Source: Desulforapulum sp034007745 (lineage in GTDB: Bacteria; Desulfobacterota; Desulfobacteria; Desulfobacterales; Desulfobacteraceae). From it: a DNA stretch of 64,000 nucleotides. Made by a program: the position numbers and the translations under genes. How positions within the stretch are numbered: the stretch's first letter is position 1; each line of letters begins with the position of its first letter. The stretch lies in contig JAVEQI010000014.1 of the NCBI GenBank assembly GCA_034007745.1, positions 11,830 to 75,829 on the forward strand. The letters run 5' to 3'. Below are positions 7,801 through 15,431 of this stretch, piece after piece. The notes beneath the pieces were generated by a model. It ran no database searches and was not told the origin of the DNA. It was given only the letters and a program-made list of their open reading frames with translations.

Positions 7801-10152
7801 ATGACTGTTCAAGTAATTCTTCTCCTGGCAATTATTGTCATGGCCCTGGTCGTATTTGTCGGGGGGTGGCTGTCTGTGGATCTTGTCGGGCTCCTCGTGC
7901 TTTCGGCCCTTGCATTGATGGGGTTTCTCACTCCAAATGAGGCCCTGGCCGGGTTCAGCAGCCCGGCTGTGGTAACTGTATGGGCTATGTTCATCATTTC
8001 CGCTGGCCTGAACCGTACCGGCATAGCCCATAGGCTCGGACAACCTCTCCAGCGTTTTGCCAAGGGCAGCGAAATTGTGCTCGTTGTTGTCCTGATGGCC
8101 ACGGCGAGTGTTTTTTCTGCCCTCATTAACACTACTACTGTTGCTGCGGTTCTTTTGCCAACGGCCATGGATCTTGCCAGGCGCAGCGGTCGACCGCCAT
8201 CACGGCTCCTGATGCCCTTTTCCCTTGGATGCCTTCTTGGCGGTCCGTTTACCGGTATCTCCACCTCAACCAATATTCTAGCCACCGATGTTCTGACCAG
8301 TGCTGGACTTGAGACCTTTGAAATTTTTGATTTTACACCGATCACAGCGGCAATTGTGGTGGCAGGCATCCTGTTCGTAGCCTTGTTCGGGCGTTTTTTG
8401 CTGCCTTCAGGGGCCGGAAAGGCATCTGATAATAAAAGCGCTTCAGGGGCAGATTCCTACGGGCTTGACAAGCACCTCTTTACCACCCGGATTCGACCCG
8501 GATCTAAGCTTGCCGGTCGTACCCTTGTCGAGAGTCGTTGTGGTTCAGCTCTTTCCATCACAGTGGTGGCCTTGAAACGTAAAGGGGTACTGATTCTTGC
8601 CCCCCGCCCCACTGAAGTTCTGCTGGTGGGTGATGAGCTAATTGTTCACGGCCAGACCGATCGTGTAAGGCGATTGGACGGCAGTCAGCATCTTCGAATA
8701 GAACCCTCGGTTCAGGTTAAGGATATGATTTGTCAGCAAATGATTGTCGCCGATTGTCGCGTGTCTGAACGTTCCTCTTTTCTGGGTGCTACGCTTGTAG
8801 AAAGCGGGTTGCGGCGTGTGCACCATGTCCATGTGCTAACCTTGAATGACCCTGACGGCAAGCCAGTCAGGGATGCCCAGCGCCATCGTTTTGCTGCGGG
8901 TGATCGTTTGCTGCTCCAGGGAGAAAAAAAGGCCCTGGAAGAGCTATTCAGCAAGGATCTCGTGACCGAGCCGCAGTTTGTCTCCAGTGATGAGGTGGAT
9001 CGTTTGACCGATGGCCGTGCCCAACTGCTGCCCGTACGCATTCCTGAGGGTTCGGGGCTTGTGGATCGTAATCTGCTTGAAAGCCGTCTGGGCAATGTTT
9101 TTGGTCTTACCGTTGCAGGAATTGTCCGGAACGGGACAACGATCTGCATGCCGTCGCCCCAGGAAAAAGTGCAGGCAGACGATCTGCTGCTCATGCAGGG
9201 TTCTCCACGGGATCTTGAAACTCTCCAGGGGCTTCAGGAACTTGAAATGTCTGAAAAAACCGCCGGCCTTCTAGCCGAGCTTGAATCCCAGCAGGTTGGG
9301 GTGACCGAAGTGCTGCTTTCGCCAAGAACCACCCTTGCGGGCCGAACCCTTGGGGATCTTTTGTTTCGGGAACAATACGGTGTCAGCGTGCTCGCAATCT
9401 GGCGCAAGGGCAGAGCCTTTAGAACCGGCCTGCAGGACATGCCCCTCAAGTTCGGAGATGCCCTGCTTGTCTATGGACAGCGGGAAAAGCTCCATGCCGT
9501 GGCCAGGGATCCTAATTTTCTAGTGCTGGATACGGCGGCTGTGCAGGTTCCCCGCATGGAAAAGGCGGGCTTTGCCGCCGTTATCATGGTGTCGGTGATC
9601 GTGAGTGCCATCCTCGGTCTGGTTCCCATCTCCATTGCCGCCCTTGCCGGGGCGTCTCTCATGGTTTTGTCCGGGGCTTTGAGCATGCAGGAGGCCTACC
9701 GGGCCATTGAGTGGAAGGTTGTTTTTCTCATGGCCACCATGCTGCCCCTGGGGGTTGCAATTCAAAAAACAGGAGCTGCCCAGATGGGGGCCGATGTTTT
9801 GATAACCATGGTGGGTGACCTTGGACCCCGCTGGGTGGTTGCCACTCTTTTCTTTGTTACGGTGGTCGCAGTTCAGGTGATTCCCCCGGCGGCCCTGGTT
9901 GTGCTCATGGCCCCGGTGGCTCTGAGTACCTCTTCCAGCCTGGGAATTTCGCCTCAACTTTTGATGATGACTGTTGCCATCGCAGCTTCCGCCAGCTTTG
10001 CAAGTCCGGTGTCCCATGCCGCCCATATGCTTGTCATGGGGCCGGGCGGGTATCGGTTCATAGACTATGTCAAGTTGGGGGCACCGCTTACGGCCATTGT
10101 TTTTGCGGTTTCGGTGTGGCTGCTTCCCATCCTTTGGCCGGCTTATTTGTAG
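7801..10152 (+). CDS. SLC13/DASS-type anion carrier with TrkA_C domains
   Basis: Large inner-membrane carrier. There is an N-terminal half-carrier of helices (about residues 1-200) containing NTTTVAAVLLP and the STSTN motif of divalent-anion/sodium symporters. A cytoplasmic insert of several TrkA_C (RCK_C) domains follows (about 215-585, recurring SxLxGRTL and GDxLLxxG motifs), then a second set of helices (about 600-783). Substrates in this family include sulfate, dicarboxylates and other anions; sulfate would suit a sulfate reducer but is not shown. The frame opens at TTG 7744; ATG 7801 with GGAG 13 bases upstream is preferred. Confidence 0.88.
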   Translation: MTVQVILLLAIIVMALVVFVGGWLSVDLVGLLVLSALALMGFLTPNEALAGFSSPAVVTVWAMFIISAGLNRTGIAHRLGQPLQRFAKGSEIVLVVVLMATASVFSALINTTTVAAVLLPTAMDLARRSGRPPSRLLMPFSLGCLLGGPFTGISTSTNILATDVLTSAGLETFEIFDFTPITAAIVVAGILFVALFGRFLLPSGAGKASDNKSASGADSYGLDKHLFTTRIRPGSKLAGRTLVESRCGSALSITVVALKRKGVLILAPRPTEVLLVGDELIVHGQTDRVRRLDGSQHLRIEPSVQVKDMICQQMIVADCRVSERSSFLGATLVESGLRRVHHVHVLTLNDPDGKPVRDAQRHRFAAGDRLLLQGEKKALEELFSKDLVTEPQFVSSDEVDRLTDGRAQLLPVRIPEGSGLVDRNLLESRLGNVFGLTVAGIVRNGTTICMPSPQEKVQADDLLLMQGSPRDLETLQGLQELEMSEKTAGLLAELESQQVGVTEVLLSPRTTLAGRTLGDLLFREQYGVSVLAIWRKGRAFRTGLQDMPLKFGDALLVYGQREKLHAVARDPNFLVLDTAAVQVPRMEKAGFAAVIMVSVIVSAILGLVPISIAALAGASLMVLSGALSMQEAYRAIEWKVVFLMATMLPLGVAIQKTGAAQMGADVLITMVGDLGPRWVVATLFFVTVVAVQVIPPAALVVLMAPVALSTSSSLGISPQLLMMTVAIAASASFASPVSHAAHMLVMGPGGYRFIDYVKLGAPLTAIVFAVSVWLLPILWPAYL

Positions 10153-10176
10153 GTAGTGGATAGTGGTCGGGGTGGT

Positions 10177-10199
10177 CGGGGCAATTATGAATTGCCCCG
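10177..10199. terminator. Terminator-like hairpin between convergent genes
   Basis: A perfect 10-bp stem (CGGGGCAATT / AATTGCCCCG) with a 3-base loop lies between the stop of the SLC13-type gene and the end of the small selenoprotein gene. Neither side has a clear T-run, so it may act on both strands or not be a classic intrinsic terminator. Confidence 0.5.
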
Positions 10200-10211
10200 G
10201 CACCTTCTGTC

Positions 10212-10379
10212 CTAGCGGATGATTTTGTCCGGATCAATTCCTGTATCTGTCTTTTTGTCCTTGTCTGCCACCTGGCAGGAGTTTCTCATTCATGTGGAAA
10301 TTCCCATTTTGGGAAGAATATACGCCTGCAGCAGCACATAAATGCCGATAAACAGAATAATCCAAAGTCCCTCTTTCAT
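10212..10379 (-). CDS. Probable small membrane selenoprotein (UGA read-through)
   Basis: An ideal GGAGG lies 6 bases before the ATG at 10379. Twenty-nine codons encode a single hydrophobic helix ending in ILPKMGIST. An in-frame TGA follows at 10292-10290, and the frame then stays open for 25 more codons to a TAG at 10212. The continuation starts MRNSC, giving a U-x4-C redox-like pair, then a charged tail (55 residues in all). Twelve bases past the UGA, a hairpin CUGCC-AGGU-GGCAG carries the GGU-type loop of bacterial SECIS elements at nearly the spacing of E. coli fdhF. I do not recognise a named family. The alternative is a 29-residue membrane peptide with TGA as true stop. Standard gene callers would miss it. 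Confidence 0.7.
10265..10292 (-). promoter_or_regulatory. Candidate bacterial SECIS element with its UGA
   Basis: UGA at 10292-10290, then a 5-bp perfect stem (10278-10274 with 10269-10265) closed by the tetraloop AGGU. The loop begins 17 bases after the UGA. In E. coli fdhF the AGGUCU loop begins 18 bases after the UGA, so position and loop agree with the SelB-binding rule. Confidence 0.6.
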
Positions 10380-10561
10380 ATGCAACCTCCATTTTTTCAA
10401 CCTGGGTCGAGAAAAGTTCATACCTTTTTTAGGAAACTTATAAAACTATAAGCACCCATGGATAGAGGGTCAAATAAAAATATAGCCTCCCACAATTGTC
10501 TTGACAACTTGACAGGTATTTGGTTTGAATAATGGTAATCGATAATTTCCTGGAGCTTTTT

Positions 10562-11293
10562 ATGCTGAACAGTCAATCCCCAGTGCCCCTCTACCGCCAG
10601 CTTGCCGAAATTTTGACCGCCGCAATTGAATCGGGTGAGTTTCCATCGGGCACCCGGATCACACCCGAGACCACCCTTGCAGCTAACTATGGCATAGGGC
10701 GGCCCACGGTGCGCCAGGCAGTTGAGCTGCTGGTGAATAAGGGCCTTGTACAGAGAAAAAGAGGGTCTGGTACTTTTGTCGTTGAGGCACAGCGCAAAGT
10801 GGATCTTTTTTCCCTGGCCGGCACATCCTCGGCCTTTGAACGGCTGGGCATAAAGGCCCAAAAGAAAATGCTCGATCCAGTCAGCCTTGCCGTGGTGAAT
10901 GATAAACCTGATAATCCCTTTCAAGGGCTTGAGGCCTATCAATTTTCACGTCTCGTCCTGGCCGGAGAAGGCCCTGTTCTGATCGAGGATTTTTTTCTGC
11001 ACAAGGCTCTTTTTTCCGGCATTGAAACCCTAGTGTTGGAAGACGTATCCCTTGCCCGGATGGTCGAAGACCGGTTTTACCTGAAGCCGGTAAACGGAAG
11101 GCAGACCTTTAAGATTGCAACCCTTTCTCCCCCCAGGGCGGCCCTTCTTGGTGTGGGGGAGAAGACCCCCGTGCTTGAGGTCGGCCGATCCATCCATTTC
11201 CCGGGTGTTAAAAACGGTATTTATTCTAAACTATTCTGCAGCACCGATAAATTTTCATTTTCCCAGACCCTAGGAGGGCATTCAAATGATTGA
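10562..11293 (+). CDS. GntR-family (HutC/UTRA) transcriptional regulator
   Basis: N-terminal GntR winged helix (about residues 5-72, containing PLYRQLAEIL and TLAANYGIGRPTVRQAVELL), then a UTRA-type effector-binding domain (about 90-240). The ATG at 10562 has GGAG 8 bases upstream and is preferred over the in-frame ATG at 10532. The last 8 bases overlap the start of trpB, so regulator and trpBA form one transcription unit. The regulator probably controls it in response to a small ligand. Tryptophan or indole are guesses. Confidence 0.9.
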   Translation: MLNSQSPVPLYRQLAEILTAAIESGEFPSGTRITPETTLAANYGIGRPTVRQAVELLVNKGLVQRKRGSGTFVVEAQRKVDLFSLAGTSSAFERLGIKAQKKMLDPVSLAVVNDKPDNPFQGLEAYQFSRLVLAGEGPVLIEDFFLHKALFSGIETLVLEDVSLARMVEDRFYLKPVNGRQTFKIATLSPPRAALLGVGEKTPVLEVGRSIHFPGVKNGIYSKLFCSTDKFSFSQTLGGHSND

Positions 11294-12512
11294 CAGGGGC
11301 TATTACGGAACCTTTGGAGGGGCATTTGTGCCTGAAATTCTGGTTGCAACCTTTGACGAACTTACACGGGAGTTCAGGCGGGCAAAGTCTGATCCAGCCT
11401 TTTGGAAGGAATATTGTGACCTCATGGGCTCCTATTCGTGCAGGCCGACCCCACTCACCTATGCTGAAAATTTGACCGATCATTTTAAGGGGGCAAAGAT
11501 TTACATAAAGCGTGAGGATCTAAATCATACGGGCGCCCACAAGGCCAACAATGTCATGGGCCAGGGGCTTCTGGTCAAACGAATGAAAAAGAGCCGGGTG
11601 ATCGCAGAAACAGGTGCGGGTCAGCACGGGGTTGCAACGGCCACCATGGCCGCAAAGTTCGGGTTTGACTGCACCGTTTACATGGGGGAGAAGGATGTGA
11701 AGCGCCAGCGGCCCAACGTGTTCTGGATGGAACAGATGGGTGCCACGGTTGTGCCAGTGACCCAGGGCACAAGGATCCTGAAGGACGCCATTAACGAGGC
11801 ATTCCGGGACTGGGTCACGAACATGGATACCACCCATTACGTCCTTGGAACGGCCTGCGGACCCCATCCCTTCCCGGAGATGGTGAGCTGGTTCCAGTCC
11901 ATCATAGGCAGCGAGGCAAGGCAGCAGATTCTTGAAATAGAGGGACGCCTCCCCAAAAGGGTCTATGCCTGTGTGGGGGGCGGTTCCAATGCCCTGGGAC
12001 TTTTTTCAGGATTTCCCGATGATGCCGTGGAGTGTGTCGGGGTCGAGGCTGCAGGACATGGGATCTCGTCCGGGCATCATGCCTCAAGGCTCTGCTCCAG
12101 GGATGCAAGTGTCGGTGTTGCCCAGGGCTACAAGACCTATTTCCTCCAGAACGGCGACGGCCAGATGAACGAGACTCATTCGATTGCGGCAGGCCTTGAC
12201 TATGTGGGTGTCTCTCCCATTCTTTCCCGGATGCATGAAACACGAAAGGCAAGATTTGAGGCTGTGACAGATCTTGAGGTGATCGAGGCGCTAAAGCTGA
12301 CCATGCGATCAGAAGGCATTATCCCTGCCCTGGAGTCGGCCCACGCCTTTGCCCAGGCATTTAAGGAGGCTCCATCCATGTCAGCCGACGACTCTGTCAT
12401 CATCAACCAGTCTGGCAGGGGGGACAAGGATATCTTTACCATTGCCGACGCCCTTAACGACCCTTCCTGGAGAGAGTTTATCATGGAAAAGGCAGGTGAC
12501 TACAATGCTTGA
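11286..12512 (+). CDS. trpB: Tryptophan synthase beta chain
   Basis: Condenses indole with L-serine to L-tryptophan using PLP. The Schiff-base lysine lies in NHTGAHKANN (about residue 84), the catalytic glutamate in REDLNHTG, and the phosphate-binding loop is GGGSNALG. Length (408) is normal. AGGAGGG lies 5-6 bases before the ATG. One stretch differs from the enterobacterial form: after AGLDY it reads VGVSPILSRM instead of PSVGPEHAYL. The TrpB fold and catalytic residues are intact. Overlaps trpA by 8 bases. No other trp genes are in the window. Confidence 0.95.
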   Translation: MIDRGYYGTFGGAFVPEILVATFDELTREFRRAKSDPAFWKEYCDLMGSYSCRPTPLTYAENLTDHFKGAKIYIKREDLNHTGAHKANNVMGQGLLVKRMKKSRVIAETGAGQHGVATATMAAKFGFDCTVYMGEKDVKRQRPNVFWMEQMGATVVPVTQGTRILKDAINEAFRDWVTNMDTTHYVLGTACGPHPFPEMVSWFQSIIGSEARQQILEIEGRLPKRVYACVGGGSNALGLFSGFPDDAVECVGVEAAGHGISSGHHASRLCSRDASVGVAQGYKTYFLQNGDGQMNETHSIAAGLDYVGVSPILSRMHETRKARFEAVTDLEVIEALKLTMRSEGIIPALESAHAFAQAFKEAPSMSADDSVIINQSGRGDKDIFTIADALNDPSWREFIMEKAGDYNA

Positions 12513-13266
12513 AACCTATATTCGGGAACGGCGCAGGCAAAAAGATATCCTTCTGATGACCCACATTGTGATGGGGTATCCTGATTTTGATACTTCCATG
12601 GAGGTTGTCGAGGAGATGGTGGAGGCAGGGGTGGATCTCATGGAGCTCCAGATTCCCTTTTCAGAACCCATGGCCGACGGACCTGTAATCCTCGGTGCCA
12701 ATCAGGCGTCTCTCCAGGGGGGAACACGTGTTGAGCGCTGTTTTGAGTTTGCAGAACAGGCTATCGAAAAATTTGACATTCCCTTTCTCTTCATGACCTA
12801 CTACAATATTCTGTTCAAATACGGGGTCGAAGCGTTTGTGGAAAGAATGGCCAAAATCGATATCAAAGGAGCCATCGTGCCGGATCTCCCCCCAGAAGAG
12901 GGCAGAGATTATCTTGTGGCCATGGAGCAGAAGGGTCTTGCCCCTGTCCATATCTTTTCTCCCATGACCTCAAATCAGCGAATGGATTTTCTCGCATCTA
13001 AAACCCGGGGGTTTGTCTACTGCGTGGCAAGAAAGGGTGTCACTGGTAAAGAGACCCGTTTTACCAATGAGCTTGGCGAATATCTGGCTCGGTGCAGGCG
13101 GTCGACTGACCTTCCCCTGGCCGTTGGATTCGGCGTAAAGGATCGAAAGGACGTTGAATTTCTCAAGGGCAAGGCAGACATTGCAGTTGTGGGCTCAGAG
13201 ATGATCCGGGTGGTAGACCGGCAAGGAGTCCCGGGTGTTAAAGATTTTGTTAAGAGCCTGGTTTGA
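12505..13266 (+). CDS. trpA: Tryptophan synthase alpha chain
   Basis: Cleaves indole-3-glycerol phosphate to indole and glyceraldehyde 3-phosphate in the TIM-barrel partner of TrpB. The catalytic glutamate is in LMELQIPFSEP (Glu47, equivalent to Glu49 of Salmonella) and the catalytic aspartate in MADGP (Asp58, equivalent to Asp60). The position equivalent to Salmonella Asp56, at the alpha/beta interface, is Glu here. Phosphate-binding glycines are present in the VGFGVKDRKDVEFL and VVGSEMI regions. Start chosen at ATG 12505, which overlaps trpB and gives the usual N terminus (253 residues). Confidence 0.93.
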   Translation: MLETYIRERRRQKDILLMTHIVMGYPDFDTSMEVVEEMVEAGVDLMELQIPFSEPMADGPVILGANQASLQGGTRVERCFEFAEQAIEKFDIPFLFMTYYNILFKYGVEAFVERMAKIDIKGAIVPDLPPEEGRDYLVAMEQKGLAPVHIFSPMTSNQRMDFLASKTRGFVYCVARKGVTGKETRFTNELGEYLARCRRSTDLPLAVGFGVKDRKDVEFLKGKADIAVVGSEMIRVVDRQGVPGVKDFVKSLV

Positions 13267-13374
13267 AACCCACCAATTTTAATTTTGATTTCACACTATA
13301 GGCGGCAATCGGTATCCCACTCTGACATTCAAAATTAGAATTACTGTTTGAAAATGAGAAATATTGAGGTTGGA

Positions 13375-13395
13375 ATTGCCTGCTTGACAGGCAAT
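13375..13395 (+). terminator. Weak terminator-like hairpin after trpA
   Basis: ATTGCCTG and CAGGCAAT form an 8-bp stem with a 5-base loop about 110 bases after the trpA stop, with no T-run behind it. The rest of 13267-13440 holds nothing I can name. Confidence 0.3.
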
Positions 13396-13440
13396 AATTG
13401 ATTGTCCTATAGTTTGCCCTGCAACTTTTGGAAATGTCGG

Positions 13441-13606
13441 TAAGGAATGCAGATTAAATAAGATGAGCGGAAATAGCGCCGAACTTTGGCTCATCTACAA
13501 GGCGCATCAAAGGCCTAATAGCAGGCCTATTGGGCCTTTGATGCAACACAGTAGATGGGCCAAAGGGTAAGCAATTTGATTCATGTTATTTAATCTGCGT
13601 TCCTAA
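13441..13606 (+). mobile_element. 166-bp palindromic MITE-like element, copy 2
   Basis: Same element as 3314-3479 in opposite orientation: TAAGGAATGCAGATTAAATAA at the left, GCGTTCCTAA at the right, a palindromic centre around GCAGGCCTATTGGGCC, and TA at both borders. It encodes nothing and lies intergenically between trpA and the ABC exporter pair. The intact ends suggest it was mobilised in trans. Confidence 0.85.
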
Positions 13607-13688
13607 GATTCTATCAGGATTATAATATCCTGTCAGTGATATTCAGGTTTTTTTCAGGCTTTCAGGTCTAAGGGGTAGAGGGGTAAAG

Positions 13689-15431
13689 TTGGGACAGTTC
13701 GATTTGATCAAACCCTATTTCATTGAACGGCGGTATTACATTGCTGCCGGTTTGCTTTCTCTGCTTGTGGTGGACATTCTCCAGCTCCTTATCCCGAGGG
13801 TAGTTAAATGGGCCGTGGACGGGATTGCCGCCTCATCACTTCATACCGGGTCCCTCTTACGTTATGGGAGCTATATTCTCCTGGCCGCTGTTTTTATAGG
13901 AATCTTCAGATTCGGCTGGCGATATTGCATCATGGGCACGGCCAGACGTGTGGAAGAGGGTATTCGCCAGAGGCTCTTTGACCATGTGATCACCATGCCC
14001 GCCCCTTTTTTTGACCGGGTGAGTGCAGGCGATATCATGGCCCACGCAACCAACGATATCACCAACATAAGGATGGCCCTCGGCATGGGACTTGTGGGTA
14101 TGACCGACACGGTTGTCCTCGGGATTACTGCAATTGCCTTCATGGGGTATATCAACCTTGAGTTGACCGTTCTGGCCCTTTTGCCCATGCCCTTTATCGT
14201 TGTTTTCACAAAGATACTCAGCAAGCGGCTTTTTTCGGCCTACATGGCCGTTCAGGAGTCTTTCTCCCAGCTCATGGAATCTTCCAGGGAGCGGTTTGCG
14301 GGGATTCGAGTCATCAAGGCCTTTAATCGGGAGGATGAAGAGACCCGCACCCTTGCCAGGGAGTCCCAGGCATATGTGGATGCAAATATGCGACTTGTAC
14401 GGTACAGGGGGTTGATCTTTCCCCTCATCACCCTGCTCACAGGCGTCAGCCTTGCCGTGGTTGTGGGCCTTGGCGGCCAAAAGGTGATTTCAGGTGTGAT
14501 CTCCCCGGGTGATTTTGTGGCCTTTATAGCCTACCTCGGGCTTCTTACCTGGCCAGTCATGGCCCTTGGGTGGGTGACCAACATGATCCAGAGGGGCAAG
14601 GTCTCCATTGACAGGATAAACGCTATTCTCAATACCCGGGCCACCATCGGCAACAGGGAGAATGCCCTGGCACCCGAGTCAATAACGGGGGATATCCGGA
14701 TTGAAAACCTGGTGTTTAACCACGGTTCGGGCAAGGATAAAACAGGAATCCTCAACGGTGTGAGCGTGACGGCCGGCCCCGGTCGCATCCTTGGAATTGC
14801 AGGTCCGCCCGGGGCGGGTAAAACCACCCTTGTGAACCTCATCCCAAGGATCTATGATCCCGATTCAGGTCAGATTCTGATCGATGATATTGATGTCCGG
14901 GATTTTGATATCCACTGTCTCCGGCGTTTTATTTCGTTCATGCCCCAGGAGCCCTTTCTTTTTTCTGGAACCATCCTTGAAAATCTCAAGCTTGGAAATT
15001 TTCAGGCCGACGCCCATGATATCGATACTGTAGTTGAAATGGCGGGCCTGACAAGAACCCTTGAGCTGTTTCCCAGGGGGCTCGACACCATGATCGGGGA
15101 AAAGGGGGTGATGCTTTCAGGTGGTCAGAAGCAGCGCATCGCCCTTGCACGGGCGCTTCTCAAAAAGGCCCCCATCATGATCCTGGATGATCCTGTGAGT
15201 CAGGTGGACATTAAGACCGCAGCAGGCATAATTGACACCCTTGAGGCCTTGTCTGCCTCCATGACCCTCATCATTGTCTCCCACAGGTTCCAGGCCTTTA
15301 GAAAAGCTGACAACATCATCGTTCTTGACAGGGGAAGAATCGTTGAAACGGGCAACCATGAAGAGCTTGTGGCAATGGGCGGATACTATGCAAGGGCCCA
15401 TGTCATGCAGTCGGGCAACGAGGATATATGA
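13689..15431 (+). CDS. ABC exporter half-transporter, degenerate ATP site
   Basis: Six-helix type IV (MsbA-like) membrane domain (about residues 1-310) plus nucleotide-binding domain (about 330-575). Walker A is GPPGAGKTT, signature LSGGQKQR, H-loop IVSHR. The residue after Walker B is Asp (MILDDPVSQVD) where the catalytic Glu should be. Such a change marks the degenerate site of heterodimeric exporters (BmrCD or TM287/288 types). The partner gene overlaps by four bases (ATGA). The TTG start is preferred because an AGAGGGG-like site lies just upstream and the product begins at the membrane domain. Substrate unknown (drug or lipid type). Confidence 0.92.
   Translation: MGQFDLIKPYFIERRYYIAAGLLSLLVVDILQLLIPRVVKWAVDGIAASSLHTGSLLRYGSYILLAAVFIGIFRFGWRYCIMGTARRVEEGIRQRLFDHVITMPAPFFDRVSAGDIMAHATNDITNIRMALGMGLVGMTDTVVLGITAIAFMGYINLELTVLALLPMPFIVVFTKILSKRLFSAYMAVQESFSQLMESSRERFAGIRVIKAFNREDEETRTLARESQAYVDANMRLVRYRGLIFPLITLLTGVSLAVVVGLGGQKVISGVISPGDFVAFIAYLGLLTWPVMALGWVTNMIQRGKVSIDRINAILNTRATIGNRENALAPESITGDIRIENLVFNHGSGKDKTGILNGVSVTAGPGRILGIAGPPGAGKTTLVNLIPRIYDPDSGQILIDDIDVRDFDIHCLRRFISFMPQEPFLFSGTILENLKLGNFQADAHDIDTVVEMAGLTRTLELFPRGLDTMIGEKGVMLSGGQKQRIALARALLKKAPIMILDDPVSQVDIKTAAGIIDTLEALSASMTLIIVSHRFQAFRKADNIIVLDRGRIVETGNHEELVAMGGYYARAHVMQSGNEDI

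Noticed and set aside
12505..13266. TrpA seemed to have lost a catalytic aspartate (FSEP instead of FSDP).
   Set aside because: Counting from the catalytic Glu, the catalytic Asp60 equivalent is the Asp of MADGP, which is present. The changed residue corresponds to the non-catalytic Asp56.
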